A stretch of DNA of 64,000 bases, from contig PDUO01000008.1 in the NCBI GenBank assembly GCA_003008705.1, positions 124,001-188,000 of the forward strand. Direction: 5' to 3'. Below, in pieces: positions 33,906 to 46,030 of the stretch. The stretch is from Pezicula radicicola (lineage: Eukaryota; Ascomycota; Leotiomycetes; Helotiales; Dermateaceae). The translations under genes were made by a program, and so were the position numbers. Each line of letters opens with the position of its first letter. Position 1 is the first letter of the stretch. The notes under the pieces are model-generated. The model had not been told where the DNA came from, did not search any database, and worked only from the letters and a program-made list of their open reading frames with translations.

Positions 33906-34940
33906 TCAGAGACTGTTTTCCAGGTCCACCAGGTCCCGTAATATCAAGTCAGCAGGGCCCTCAAACTTGGCAGACTCCACAATCCCTAAAGGTCTTCTAC
34001 TCCTGCCCGCTCCATAGCCATAGTATCTGTCCAAGGCTGCCTTCAAGCCAGCTACCCCCAGCTGTACCAACGTCCAATCTGCTCGGCTTAGCATCGTCTG
34101 TAGCTCTTGTGCTTTCTTCAGATCCCCATTGTCGTAGTGTTTTAATAATTCAACGTGTACCTTCGGCACCAAGTTGGCAGCGGCAGCAATGACTCCATGC
34201 GAGCCGGCTACAAGACCATGGAGGAAGAAATCGGACTTTCCGGCGAATGCAGCGAAGGGGGTTGTTATTCTTGCATCATGCGCAATTCTGTGCAGCTTTC
34301 CCACGTTTCCGCAGGTGAGCTTGCAGCCTACGATATTTGAGTTTGAGATAGCGAGGGTGGCGATAGCATCTGAGTCGATGTCTATGCCGGACGTGACGGC
34401 TGGGAAGTTGTAGATCAAAATGGGTATGGGCGATGCCTCCCCGATATCTTGGAAGAACTTAAAAATTGCAGGCTTCTGCATTGCGCCGGCTGTTTTGGGT
34501 CACCGTAGTCAGCCAAATCCATTTCCATCCGAACGACAACAACAACAACGACGCTATGAAGAATAAATAATCAAGTTTGACTTACTCCAATAGCTGGGAC
34601 TCAGCACAAGGGCAAAATGCGCGCCTGCATCCTTTGCTTCTTTGCACAACTGCGTCGTCTCACGGGTGCTCTGCGCACCACAACCCGCAATGATAACTGC
34701 GTCGGCAGAGCCGTGTTCTTTCAATATGCTTGAAGCTGTGACAATGACTTCCTGTCGCTCAGCATGGAGGAGATGGGGCGCTTCGCCGTTAGATCCTTGG
34801 ATTACCAGGCCTGCGACACCGGACTTTGCCAGGCGAGTTACGTGTGTCTTCAATGCTTCCAGGTCCAGAGATTCGTCTTCGTGAAAAAAGGCAACGACGG
34901 GTGCGTATACGCCGCGGGGAGGGCAGGCAAGTAAGGACAT
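33906..34940 (-). CDS. Dihydrodipicolinate-synthase-family aldolase (4-hydroxy-2-oxoglutarate aldolase-like)
   Basis: Two exons (34586-34940 and 33906-34489) around a 96-bp intron give 312 aa, the usual length for the DapA/HOGA family. The TIM-barrel motifs are PPRGVYAPVVAFF, QGSNGEAPHLLHAER, LVLSPSYW joined by splicing to TGAMQKPAIFKFF, then LIYNFPAVTSG with the catalytic Tyr at about 145. VGCKLTCGNVGK holds the Schiff-base Lys at about 175. The family cleaves or forms 2-oxo acids through a lysine-pyruvate intermediate. Fungal members of this type resemble 4-hydroxy-2-oxoglutarate aldolase more than lysine-biosynthesis DapA, since fungi make lysine by the aminoadipate route. It shares a 342-bp divergent promoter with the aminotransferase. 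Confidence 0.92.
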
Positions 34941-35282
34941 AGTAAGTTCAGGTTGATTCTATCTTTTATTCTTCTTTGTCTTCTTCAAGTCACAGGGGAC
35001 GCATTCGTTCTGGCTTTCCAGAACAATATGTATGTTCTACCACCCTGCGACTTACTTCATATTGCTTCGACATGCTCGCCTGTACAGCTGTGTCGGGAGC
35101 TCCGCATAAGTGCTCATCGGGACTCACACCGGGCAAAAGAGGTGCTCCACACCATCATTGCGAAAGAGGAAGCCCATGAAATTGTAAGTTGACTCACAGG
35201 CTTTTCTGTTCTTTTAGCACTTCCCACTTTCGCCTCCTTGACCTTCGACAGACCTTCGCTGATTGTTCTAGTCTTTGCCGCC
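34941..35282. promoter_or_regulatory. Bidirectional promoter between aldolase and aminotransferase genes
   Basis: 342 bases separate the two start codons, pointing away from each other. No other gene fits between. Such a short shared promoter suggests co-expression. I saw no clear operator motif. Confidence 0.6.
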
Positions 35283-36698
35283 ATGGGTTCCATTCAGCAA
35301 GCACCTTCTGCCTTTGCAGCTGCAGAGTACATAGCTCCCGATCCGATTTTCGAAGTCACCAAGAATTATCTTGCGGATACCCACCCAAATAAGGTCAATG
35401 TTGGAGCTGGAACATATCGAGACGAGAATGGCATGCCATGGATTCTTCCATCTGTACGGATGGCAGAGAAAGCAATTGCTGGATGTGGACATGAATATCT
35501 CCCTATTCGAGGCCTGCAGGCTTTCCGCGACAAGGCTGTTGAACTGGTGTTCAAGGGAACGAGACCTTACCTCGAGGGCAGGGTGAGTGGTTGCTATTCT
35601 AGTCTCTGCTCAGAGCGTCCTGTTATCTACTCCAAGCCCATCTTTTAACCAGAGTGTAAAAAGTGACGTTTTGTAGGTTGCTTCTTGTCAATCACTCTCC
35701 GGGACCGGCGCTCTGCAGCTCGCAGGGTTAGTACTGAAGAAAGCAAATCCCGGCTTGAGGACGGTCTTTATCACAGATCCAACATGGTCGAATCACGAGC
35801 TGCTCTTTGAATCGCTTGGATTCGACGTACAAAAGTTGCCCTACTATAAGGATGGATCTTTCGATTTTGACCATTATATGGAGGTTCTACAAACGGCAGC
35901 TTCTGGCTCGATTATTATACTTCATTCTTGCGCTCATAACCCCACCGGTTGCGACCCATCTCGTGAACAATGGAAAGAAATTGCCTCTGTTATTAAGCAG
36001 AAAAATATGTTTCCAATTTTTGATTCCGCATACCTGGGATTCAACTCTGGATCCGTGGATGAAGATGCATGGGCGATCCGCTACTTTGTGGAGGATCTAC
36101 AGCTCGAAGTTTCCGTCTGCCTTTCATTTGCCAAAAGCATGGGACTTTACGGTAAATATCAAGCTAAGTACTTCTTTTCGACGCTAACGGTTTTCCAGGA
36201 GAGCGAATCGGTTTGGTGACATTTGTGACCGGTTCCCCCGACGCTACGGTTATTGTTAATTCCATATGTGAGAATGTCCAACGAGCGGCGATTTCGTCTC
36301 CTCCAGTGTATGGTGCGCAGATTGCAGCAAAAGTGCTCGGTACACCGGAGATAGCGAAGCAGTGGGCCCAAGACCTTATTACAATGTCCAGTCGTATAAA
36401 GTCAATGCGAAAGAGACTTTATGAGGAGTTAGTGAGACTAGAGACACCTGGTGATTGGTCGCACATTGTCAAGCAATCCGGCATGTTTGGCTACACTGGA
36501 ATCACTCCTGCACAAATTAAACATCTTCAAGGTTGGTCAGCCATATATCTCAGCAATTTACTGTCTGCTGACGTTCTGTTAGTTGAACACCACATCCACA
36601 TGGCCACTACCTCCCGCTTTTCAATTGCTGGGCTCAATGACGGGAACGTAGAGTATTTTGCTAAGGCTATGGATCAGACCGTTAGATCGGTCAACTAG
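35283..36698 (+). CDS. Aspectate-type class-I aminotransferase (aspartate aminotransferase)
   Basis: Aspartate aminotransferase family. Four exons (35283-35582, 35677-36151, 36199-36531, 36583-36698), all in phase, give 407 aa, normal for the family. The N-terminus reads PDPIFEVTKNYLAD, then VNVGAGTYRDENG. Further motifs are EYLPIRGLQAFRD, SLSGTGALQLAG (phosphate contact), HSCAHNPTGCDPS (Asn contacting PLP) and PIFDSAYLGF (Asp and Tyr contacting the ring). SFAKSMGLYGERIG carries the PLP lysine at about residue 253. The C-terminus has the substrate-binding Arg in ATTSRFSIAGL. It interconverts aspartate and oxaloacetate with glutamate and 2-oxoglutarate. Enzymes of this family also transaminate 4-hydroxyglutamate. 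There is no obvious mitochondrial presequence, so it is probably cytosolic or peroxisomal. An accessory copy is likely given its neighbours. Confidence 0.94.
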
Positions 36699-37550
36699 TT
36701 ATCAACATAACTCTGACCCACACACTTGGGAAATGAGGTTTAAGTCAACAGTTATGTACTGGTCATTCAAAAAGGATTGAACTCGGAGTCTGCAACAGGG
36801 CAAAAAATATATAGCCTTAGCTACGCAGCATCTTTCAATCATACAAAATTTACCACAAGCGTTAGTCGCGCGCAAAGTACGGTCACCTAAGAGTAAATTC
36901 AGATAAACAATTCGAGTGAGTTACTCAAGTAAGTTACTATTGTCACTTTGGAAACGTAGTCACGTGGCGGTAACAAAAAGTCCTTCCCAAATGGATCATC
37001 ACTAGACTGCCTTGATTATGTGTATTATGTGTACTTCGTACGCGGGCTGGACTTTATTCTTCAAATCATTATAGTCGATTTAATCCACCCAAAATGATAA
37101 ACTATGAAATTCTTGCAAGGGACACCTCCACGCATCTGTAGCATTACAAATGACGATGGCTTGGCAATTGTGGTGGTGGAGCTCCGCGCAAGCCTTGACA
37201 TCCCACTGTTACAGTAACATAGTTCTGGCGTATCGGACATCAACCTCCGCCATCTTTGAGCAAACCCCCACAATTTGGAATGCATCATTATTTTCGAGCA
37301 CCACTTCCCCGTGGAAGAAGCATTGGTAGTAATGTCCTTTTGAGCTCTGAGCTCTCGTTGGCTAGTTCGCTTACACGACTGAATGTAAGAGCCTGTATGT
37401 TACTGGTCGTCACTTTTTGCCAGCAAGTGTCTACCTTACAGTGGGATATTTATAATTTCGTTATCTCACTTTCTACCTGGTCTTCCTCTTGACGAAGTCT
37501 TCTTGGTCTACTTATCATTCATTTTCAGTTCAACCACATCTGACGTAGAC
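36699..37550. other. Intergenic and promoter of the 5-oxoprolinase gene
   Basis: 852 bases. Short ORFs (minus 37061-37288, plus 37256-37492) show no recognised feature. Nothing else seen. Confidence 0.5.
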
Positions 37551-40500
37551 ATGGGCTCAATTGCAGAGCCAACACGGGGTATCAGAATATCTATAGATAG
37601 AGGAGGAACCTTTACAGATTGCGTTGCGTCCGTACCTGGACAGAATGATATAGTAGTTAAACTTTTGTCTTCAGATCCCAACAATTATCGAGATGCACCT
37701 GTTGAAGCTATACGGCGGGTTTTGGAGATGGCGACAGGGAGGTCGTACCCCAAAGGACAGAAGATATCGTTGAAGGGAGTTGGTATGTATGAGATTTTGA
37801 AAATAATCAGATATATGTACTAATAGCAATCGCAGAATCTATTAAGATGGGGACAACGGTAGCTACGAATGCGTTGCTAGAACGCAAGGGTGAAAAGACC
37901 GCTTTTATTGTGACCAAGGGCCTCAAGGTATGTATATTATTAGCATGCTTTGGGTACGGTCGTTCAAATTAAATTAGGATTTATTGCACATCGGCAACCA
38001 GTCACGGCCGAAGCTTTTCGATCTAGCTATCAATAAACCGGATGTACTCTACTCCAAGGTCGTAGAAGTCGCAGAACGTGTAACGTTAGAAGCTTGGACC
38101 GAGAGTAAAATCCCTGAAATAGTACAAGATAAAGCGGATTCTGCTTTGGTAAGAGGAATCACGGGTGAACTTGTGAGGATTCTGGAACCTTTAGGTATGG
38201 TTGACCTATTAGAAATCTACTGCTTTGCGGTGGCTAACTAAAAAGATGTCGAGGACGCGAGGAAGTCGTTACAAGAACTCTACGATGAGGGATACCGATC
38301 GATAGCTGTCTGTCTAATGCACAGTTACACTTTCCGGGATCACGAACAAATCATCGGTAAACTCGCCGAAGAAATAGGCCTTACTCACATTTCATTGAGC
38401 GCCGAGCTGTCTCCTATGGTCAAAATCGTACCTCGAGGCAATTCTTCTACTGCTGACGCGTATCTCACACCAGAGATCAAAAGATACATTGCCGGCTTTG
38501 AAGCCGGTTTCGAGGATTTAAGAACTTGTGGATGTCGCTGCGAGTTCATGCAGAGCGATGGTGGTCTTGTCGAATTCTCGAATCTGTCTGGGCTACGGGC
38601 CATTCTCTCGGGGCCTGCTGGTGGCGTTGTGGGTTATGCTAGAACATCTTATGACGAGAATGATAGGACTCCTATTATTGGATTTGATATGGGTGGAACT
38701 AGCACTGATTGTTCGAGGTACGCTGGTGAACTGGAGCATGTCTTTGAGACTACAACTGCCGGTGTCACAGTTCAGAGCCCACAGCTTGACATTAATACTG
38801 TGGCTGCTGGTGGCGGGAGCATCTTAACATGGCAGAGTGGCATGTTCAAAGTTGGTCCGGAGAGCGCTTCGGCACATCCTGGCCCTGCCTGTTATCGAAA
38901 GGGAGGCCCGTTGACAGTAACAGATGCAAATCTTGTGCTTGGAAGACTACGCCCAGAATTCTTCCCTAAGATCTTCGGCCCTAACGAGGACCTTCCTCTG
39001 GACTTTGAGAGAAGTCGAAGTCTCTTTGAGGAGCTCACTGTGAAAATCAACGAGGACATTGAAATTAAGCTTACTGTGGAGCAAGTTGCAGCTGGGTAAG
39101 TTGATATTTATAATCAGAGTTGTAGCATACTAATCCTTCGACAGTTTCCTGGACGTAGCAAATGAGGCTATGTGTAGGCCAATACGTACTCTGACCGAGG
39201 CTAAAGGTTATGATGCAGGAGTTCACAACCTCGCCTCGTTTGGTGGTGCCGGAGGTCAACATGCTTGTGCTATTTCGAAAGCTTTGGGAATATCACGCGT
39301 TCTTATCCACAAGTATTCATCAGTTTTATCAGCATATGGAATGGCGCTAGCCGATGTTGTTCACGAGGAACGGAAACCATCTGCCTCAATCTACTTAGAT
39401 GAAAGCCTGTCAACGTTTGCCCGAGAACTGAATGCTCTGGAAGAGAAAGCCGTCGAGACGCTCCTAGAACAACAAATACCGAAGACACGAATCACGACAG
39501 AACGTTACTTGAATATGAGGTTCCATGGAAGCGACACGCCGATGATGATCCAGGAGACGAAGTCTGAAAACTTTTTGTCCTCCTTCCAAGCGGCACATCA
39601 AAAACAATTTGGCTTTCTTCCAGTCGGTCGCGATGTCATCGTTGATGACTACCGAGTACGGTCTATTGGTGCAAGCGCTATAGATCTACCTTCCCCATGG
39701 CCAGTTGAGCTTGCGTCGTTTAAGGAGACCATAATTCCAAAACCCTCGACACACAAAGAAGTCTATTTCACAGAGCTAGGCTGGTCTCAGACGCCCGTCT
39801 ATGCTCTTAATGAGCTTGAACCCGCCTCAAAGGTCCAAGGTCCCGCATTAATCATGGATGACAAGCAGACCATTGTTGTCATTCCCGATGCAATTGCGAC
39901 AATACTTTCGGATACCGTTATTATTGATGTTAAGGTTGGCAATAAGTCTACGATATCGTCAACGACAGTTGATCCCATCCAACTGTCGATATTCGGCCAT
40001 CGATTCATGAGTGTTGCGGAGCAGATGGGTCGTGCTCTTCAAAAGACTAGTGTCAGTACTAATATTAAGGAGAGGCTCGACTTCTCCTGCACAGTGTTTT
40101 CGCCTGACGGAGGCTTAGTCGCTAACGCTCCACATGTACCAGCCATGGTAAGTCTCCAGGCTCAAAAATAATTTCACTGGCTGATAGAAACTCTCAGATT
40201 GGCAGTATGGCCTTTGCGGTGAAATGGCAGATAGAACATTGGGGTGACGACTTACGTCCGGGGGATGTTATATTGTCAAATTCGCCAGGTAGGCCACTTT
40301 ACCTCAAGCGACAAACTCGGATTTTCAGTTTCTTACAAGTTATTTAGTCTGCGGAGGGACCCATCTTCCCGACTTGACAGTCATTACGCCAGTTTTTGAT
40401 GCGGCAGGTAAAAACATAATATTCTGGACTGCCTCCCGCGGTCATCATGCAGACGTAAGTCCCTGATAAAAGCCCAAATGCAAGCCCTTATTAACAACAA

Positions 40501-41924
40501 TTTAGATCGGCGGAACACTTCCAGGTTCAATGCCTTCGAATTCGAAGGAGCTCTGGGAAGAAGGCGCCGTAATTAAGGCCTTTAAAGTCCTAGAAGGTGG
40601 CAGGTTCAAAGAAGATGAATTAATTGCACTCTTGAATGCTCCTGCCCAGATGCCCGGCTGTCAAGGCACTCGGTGCCTTCGAGATAATATTTCAGACATC
40701 AAGGCTCAGGCTGCTGCAAATCATAGAGGTAGCCAGTTGATCCATTCCTTGATTGTCGATTATGGTCTTGATATTGTTCAGTTTTATAGTAAGTTTTGGC
40801 TGTTTCGTAGTCATTGAGACTTGGCACTGATATATATACAGTGGAGGAAATTCAACGAGCTGCCGAGGTTGCTGTTAGGGATATGCTGAAGGCCATATTC
40901 AAGACCACCAATGGAAAACCTCTTGAAGCAGTCGATTACATGGATGACGGTACACCAATCCAGCTTAAAGTAACAATCGACGAATCCACTGGTGGTGCAA
41001 TCTTCGACTTCGAGGGAACTGGCCCAGAAGCATACGGTAATCACTTTTAACCTTTTGCTCTACAATCCAACGACGAAATACTAATAATGACTAGGAAACT
41101 GGAATGCCCCAATAGCCATCTGTAACTCAGCCATAATTTTCGCACTCCGCTGCATGGTGAACATGGACATCCCACTTAACCAAGGCGCAATCCGACCAAT
41201 CCGTGTCCTCATCCCCGAGAACTCCCTTCTCCGTCCCTCAGCAGAAGCAGCCGTTTGCGCCGGCAACGTCCTAACATCCCAAAGAATCGTCGACGTAATA
41301 TTCAAAGCTTTTGCCGCCTGTGCAGCTAGTCAAGGTTGTATGAATAACCTTACTTTCGGTAGCGACGACGCCGAGAATGGATTTGGTTATTACGAAACTA
41401 TCTGTGGTGGTTCTGGTGGTGGACCGACTTGGGATGGAACTAGTGGCGTCCACACTAACATGACCAACACGCGTATCACCGACCCAGAAATTCTAGAGAG
41501 AAGATATCCAGTTGTGTTGAGACGGTTTTGTTTAAGAGAGGGGAGTGGTGGAGAAGGACTTCATCCGGGCGGTGATGGGATTATTCGGGACATTGAATTT
41601 AGTATTCCCATTCGAGCAAGTATTTTGAGTGAGAGGAGAGCTTTTAGACCTTATGGATTAAATGGTGGTGGTGATGGAAGGAGGGGAGAAAACCTTTGGA
41701 TTAAGAAGAGTGGGAGGGTAATTAATCTTGGTGGGAAGAACACTGCTATGATGGAGAAGGGTGATAGGATGGTGGTTATGTCGCCTGGTGGTGGTGGTTG
41801 GGGTGATAAGAGTATGGCGGTTGAGGGTGCTGCTTTAAAGGATGCTGGCAAAGCAAAGGGTGGGTTTGTGGGAGTTTCAAACGGTTCTGTGAGCGAGATT
41901 ATGTCGATGGGGGAGTCCGCATAA
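37551..41924 (+). CDS. 5-oxoprolinase (ATP-hydrolysing), fused HyuA-HyuB hydantoinase family
   Basis: Ten exons: 37551-37782, 37836-37927, 37978-38194, 38246-39095, 39145-40147, 40198-40288, 40348-40454, 40506-40788, 40842-41036 and 41095-41924. All phases close and give 1299 aa, the usual length for eukaryotic 5-oxoprolinase. The HyuA half begins [14 protein letters not shown], followed by [16 protein letters not shown] and [12 protein letters not shown] for nucleotide binding. The HyuB half starts near [17 protein letters not shown] and contains [16 protein letters not shown] and [11 protein letters not shown]. The enzyme uses ATP to hydrolyse 5-oxo-L-proline to glutamate, but relatives open other cyclic amides. 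The protein appears complete and uninterrupted. It lies 850 bp downstream of the aminotransferase on the same strand. Confidence 0.95.
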
Positions 41925-42563
41925 CTTGATACTGTTATAAAATAGAAGCGAGCCATCTACACTACTGAGTTCTACACGTAGTAAACACTCAGACAGGCAT
42001 TTTAACTCTGTTTCCATGCCTGGACATGAGTGGTGTTTATTGAAAGTGTACTATAAGTTCCAACGAATCGCAAGAACATATAGAATGAAGCTTGTGAATC
42101 TATTCGAGGATCATGCGCGATGTTAGGACTTGGCTGCAGGATTGCCAATGTCAGCTTCGCTCGGTTAATAGCGAAGGAGAACTATATGTCAACACTTCAC
42201 TGCACCGATGCTCTCTCTCACTTGGAAAGTAAGTAAAGTAGTGTTATAAGTACGAGAGATGTCCTATATTCTTTAAAACTCACAGCGTGCAGCGTGGGTG
42301 TTACCTTCTATACCGAGGTGGCTTCTTTGCTCCATTAAGGGTAAAACTCCACTCAGCGCCTTCACTGTGGTGCTACGGCCACTGAAATGAAATGAAAATT
42401 GGGCAATTACTAGGCAGTTCAGTTCAAGTAGATGACTCAATGGGTCCAGACTATAAAGCTGGTTTATTCGAGATTTAAAGGTAATAGTTATAGTATAACA
42501 TCATTATTTCTTGTGTCTCATCACAACTTGCTAGCCCCTGGAAACTCGCCAGCTTTCCACCCC
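41925..42563. other. Intergenic, convergent 3' ends
   Basis: 639 bases between converging genes. No ORF or repeat that I can support. Confidence 0.5.
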
Positions 42564-43576
42564 TCAATTTGGCTTACCTCCAACTTCCTCCAAAACATAA
42601 GGTTCCCCATCAATCTTTCTATAGATCTCATCTCCCTTAATCCTCATATAATACTCATGAATATTTGGATGAGCTGCAGCCCATTTCTTTGCAAACACCT
42701 ATCATCCCTCAACATTAGCAATTCATTCCACAAGAAATTCCATCTCTTCAAGTATCCAGTCATCGAGTTTTGAAGCCCGGCCGCTTGGAAATAGACAGAG
42801 AAAATGAGTAAAAGAAAAGGGAAATCTTACAAATTGATATCCTCTCGCAATAGCAGCAACAACAAACAAATCAGCCATAGTCAACGAGTCTCCAACCAAA
42901 TACCCCTTTCCACCCGAACTCGCTAAAGCTTTTTCTACGACTGAGACCATGCCTTCGCTGTTCTTTTCTGCTGAAGCGAGGATTTCTGGCGAGGATGGTG
43001 CTTTGCCGATTACGGGATTGATCCATGCCATTATTGGGGGCAGGAGTTCGCTGTTTGCAAAGGATGCCCATCTTGTATTTCTTATTAGTATTTTTGGGAG
43101 GTTTTGGGAAGGGGAGAGGTGAATAAGTACTTGAGAATTGTGGCTTCTTCTTCTAGTGTAGAGCCGAGGAGTGTGGTTTTTGGATTTTGTTTCGCGACTG
43201 TATTTGATATGTAATGAGCATTTCTGATAATTCTGTGATTATGCATAGATAAAATGGAGGTAGAGTTGAATTTCACTTACGATAGACAGATACTGCGATA
43301 CATTCATACAGCAGAAATCCATTTGGCCGTTCCAACGCAGGAACCTTTCCGGGTGGGAATTTCGATAGATAGTCTGCTCCTACGCCACCTTTGCTAGGAT
43401 CGACTTTGATTGGCCATGCCTCTACTATTTCTACGTCGAGTCTTTGAGAATCTGTTAGTTTTCTAGTATCTTTTTGATGTTTGGGGGTTGAGAGCTTACT
43501 TGTTAAGCTCGGCTATGTAGAGACACATTGTCGCGCGTGGCGCTTTAGGATAGTTGTATAATTTTCCGAAACTCAT
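42564..43576 (-). CDS. Glutathione S-transferase, eEF1B-gamma-like type
   Basis: Six minus-strand exons (43500-43576, 43281-43441, 43131-43197, 42831-43071 and 42564-42698 close in phase as five coding blocks) give 226 aa. The N-terminal thioredoxin-like domain starts MSFGKLYNYPKAPRATM and contains FPPGKVPALERPNGFLLYEC, with the cis-proline loop VPALE. The helical C-terminal domain has EEEATILKWASFANSELLPP and YLVGDSLTMADLFVVAAIARGYQF. It ends VFAKKWAAAHPNIHEYYMRI and a short tail. The arrangement matches the GST part of elongation factor 1B-gamma, but the EF1G domain is absent, so this is a free GST. It may conjugate or isomerise small electrophiles. Five exons are counted here; the first acceptor (after CAAAG, 43442) was chosen because nearer AG sites break the frame. 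Confidence 0.88.
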
Positions 43577-44250
43577 GTTTGCGGGCTTTAATATGCTTTT
43601 GGAAGTTTAAAAGGATCTGGTGAAAGGGTTCTGGGAAATTTTGATGGTAGATGGATGTGAAGGGGGAGGTTGTTGAGGGACGACAATGGAGAGTATGGTT
43701 GGGAGTATTTGATGTTATAACTTTATATACATATTCTAAATGCGGTTGCATCGTGTTCTTACTCACACTGCTGACCTACAGTGGAGTTTTTTGGGAAATC
43801 CTACTAAATGGTGGAGCTCATTCTGATGCGTTATGCATAACGTCTTCAAAGTGGGGGAGTTGATCAAGCTTTCCATGGAGAGACTGTCGTGAAGCCTGAT
43901 AACATATCGGTACAATTGACTGTTCACAAAGAATGGGACCCTGGAGAACCATTCTCACGGTAGACGGAGGTCACAGCAAAAAGTCATGAAGACTATAGGG
44001 CACGTACCTACAGAATAATTAATACAGGCTCTCGTTGCCTAGCCACAGCGTGCTTATTTAGCGAATATAGGGTGTGCTACAGGCTTCTATGCCCCGGGAA
44101 TAAACCAAAGCCCCGTAAACCTTTTGCTAGGCTATTATTTCTAGGGCGTTGTCAAGCCCTACAGGCTATCGTTGGTCAGCCACAGCGTACATATTTAGCG
44201 AATACAGGATATATGGCCTATAGTCTCATGACTTTTTGCCGTGACCTCTG
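43577..44250. other. Intergenic with direct repeats
   Basis: 674 bases between the GST start and the Tc1 relic. It contains two imperfect direct copies of an AGCCACAGCGT...TTTAGCGAATA unit, at 44039-44070 and 44177-44208. The repeats may belong to an older inserted element. A 71-codon plus ORF (44072-44287) shows no domain. Confidence 0.55.
44039..44208 (+). repeat. Pair of imperfect 32-bp direct repeats
   Basis: Copies at 44039-44070 and 44177-44208 share AGCCACAGCGT, then TATTTAGCGAATA, and end in AGG. They differ at about four positions, mostly transitions. They lie just left of the Tc1 relic. Confidence 0.75.
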
Positions 44251-45554
44251 TACAATCGGTTCCTATAATTGTTCGCCACTTACGTAATCACTACTACTTC
44301 CTTTAAATTAGTATATCTTTATCAATATTAGTCTAAATAGCTTTATTTTTGAACTAAATTAAAGCGATTTTAATACTTTATTACGCCTCCCTTATTCTTA
44401 ATAACTATAGCTAATCTTTTTAGTATAGTAGTATTTAGTTTAAGAAGTATTTCCCCTACTATTGTAGGCTATACTTCTTGTAATACTCTTTCTATTATAG
44501 CTATATTCTTGATTTAATACCTTCTCCTACTAATTATAATCTTAATTTACTTCTAAAGATTCTTAATAGGAGAGAGATCTAGCGATTATAGAGGCTAATT
44601 TAATCTCTTAACCTTCTGCCTATCTAAAAACCTTCTTACTATCTTCGTAGTATACTAAGGAGTATTATCTTCTTGTATTACTATATCAGAGCTATACTTC
44701 TTAACTATCCTTTGATAGAAAGGTAAGAAATAATCTTTGACTATCTATAGGTAGTGTTTTCTAGTTATTCTACCACCCTTCTTAATAATAACTAAAGGGC
44801 CTATTTCATTACTATAATAGTAAGACTAGACACTAATAGATATATACCTACTCTTAAAGCTAGGCTTTAGATTTTGATCTAAATATTCCTCCCTAGGTAT
44901 ATAGGTTATATAATATATACTCCTATCAGCTCTAATTTCGAATATAACCTCGTCTAACTAAACTACCTTATTGTAGTCCCTTTTTAGCCTCTTCTCTTAC
45001 TTAACCTATATTAGACACTTACGTTTATATTCGGGTTTAAGGTAAGGCTTCTTACGAGGCTTATACTTTACTTTACTAGTAGTACGGAGGATTTTTTATA
45101 TAGTATTTCAACTAAGTTTATAGGAGGATTTAGAGGGCGTAGTAAGGGTATAAAGGGTCTCTTTTATATTTCGAACTATATATTGTATAAGGGCTTGATT
45201 ATCTCGATTTAATGTCTTCTTTCTTATACTAGAGCGAGGCTTTGAATTAAAGCTACTTTTACCATCTTTCTTATATCGATTAATAATAGAGTATATAGTA
45301 GAGCGGGGTAGTCGAAAATACTTAATAATATTAGGAATAGAATATCCTTGCTTATATCTATTATAGATTTGAGCTCAAATAGTAGAAGAAGTCTCCTTTC
45401 GATTTATTTTAGGTGTAATAGCTATATTGTATAGAAAGAAAGGTCTGAATAGCTTCAATTTTCGAAGAGTAGGAGGAAATACAGTATAGTGGGGTGGGCC
45501 GCTAACCCGATTCGGACTAGTAAAAGTGGCGAACAATTATGGGAACCGATTATA
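44251..45554 (-). mobile_element. RIP-inactivated Tc1/mariner transposon with relic transposase
   Basis: The terminal inverted repeats of about 31 bp (left starts TACAATCGGTTCCTATAATT, right is its reverse complement with two mismatches) are 1.3 kb apart, and the outermost bases are TA on both sides. The minus strand, read through stops, is recognisably a Tc1 transposase. It has a helix-turn-helix (GYSIPNIIKYF then LPRSTIYSIINRYKK) and KPRSS. It then has LDEVIFEIRADR around the first Asp, QEDNTP around the second, and SLDLSPIKNL for the last catalytic block. In-frame TAG/TAA codons sit mainly where Trp or Gln is expected. The final catalytic Glu (PIEN) reads Lys (PIKN). These are C-to-T/G-to-A changes, the signature of RIP. 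AT content is very high. Confidence 0.9.
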
Positions 45555-46030
45555 CATGGACTATAAACTATATCTCAAATTTTAATTTTCAAATTCTTTA
45601 AGAAGTGAAAGAAAAGTTTCACCTCACTAACTTGTCTTCTGGCAAGCAAAACCTCAAAATGAGGTGTTTTTGCTCTTAGGAGTCAACTTGTCGAGACCGG
45701 TAGGGTAGCAATCTGCGGGTAAAGTACTTAAATTCGGTGGATGACAGAGAGAATATTCCCCTCACAATGACACTCGATATTTCAATCCAATCAATATATA
45801 TAATCAAAGCAATCACATAAAAATTGTGAATATTTACAAAGAGCATAGACTCGCCCAACATTTACTAAAAGCAAGGGGTACCAAGAGCCTCTCCACTGAC
45901 AGACTCCAGACACCTCGCTTGCTAAACCGTAACCCAATTCAAACACAAATAAGTACATAATCTTGCCCAGCCCACATCTTGACTAAACCAGCTGCTGTAA
46001 CGCAGATTCTCTAGCTTTTCGTTGAAATGA
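45555..46030. other. Intergenic
   Basis: 476 bases between the transposon relic and the end of the MFS gene. A minus ORF (45676-45861) has no recognised feature. Confidence 0.5.
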
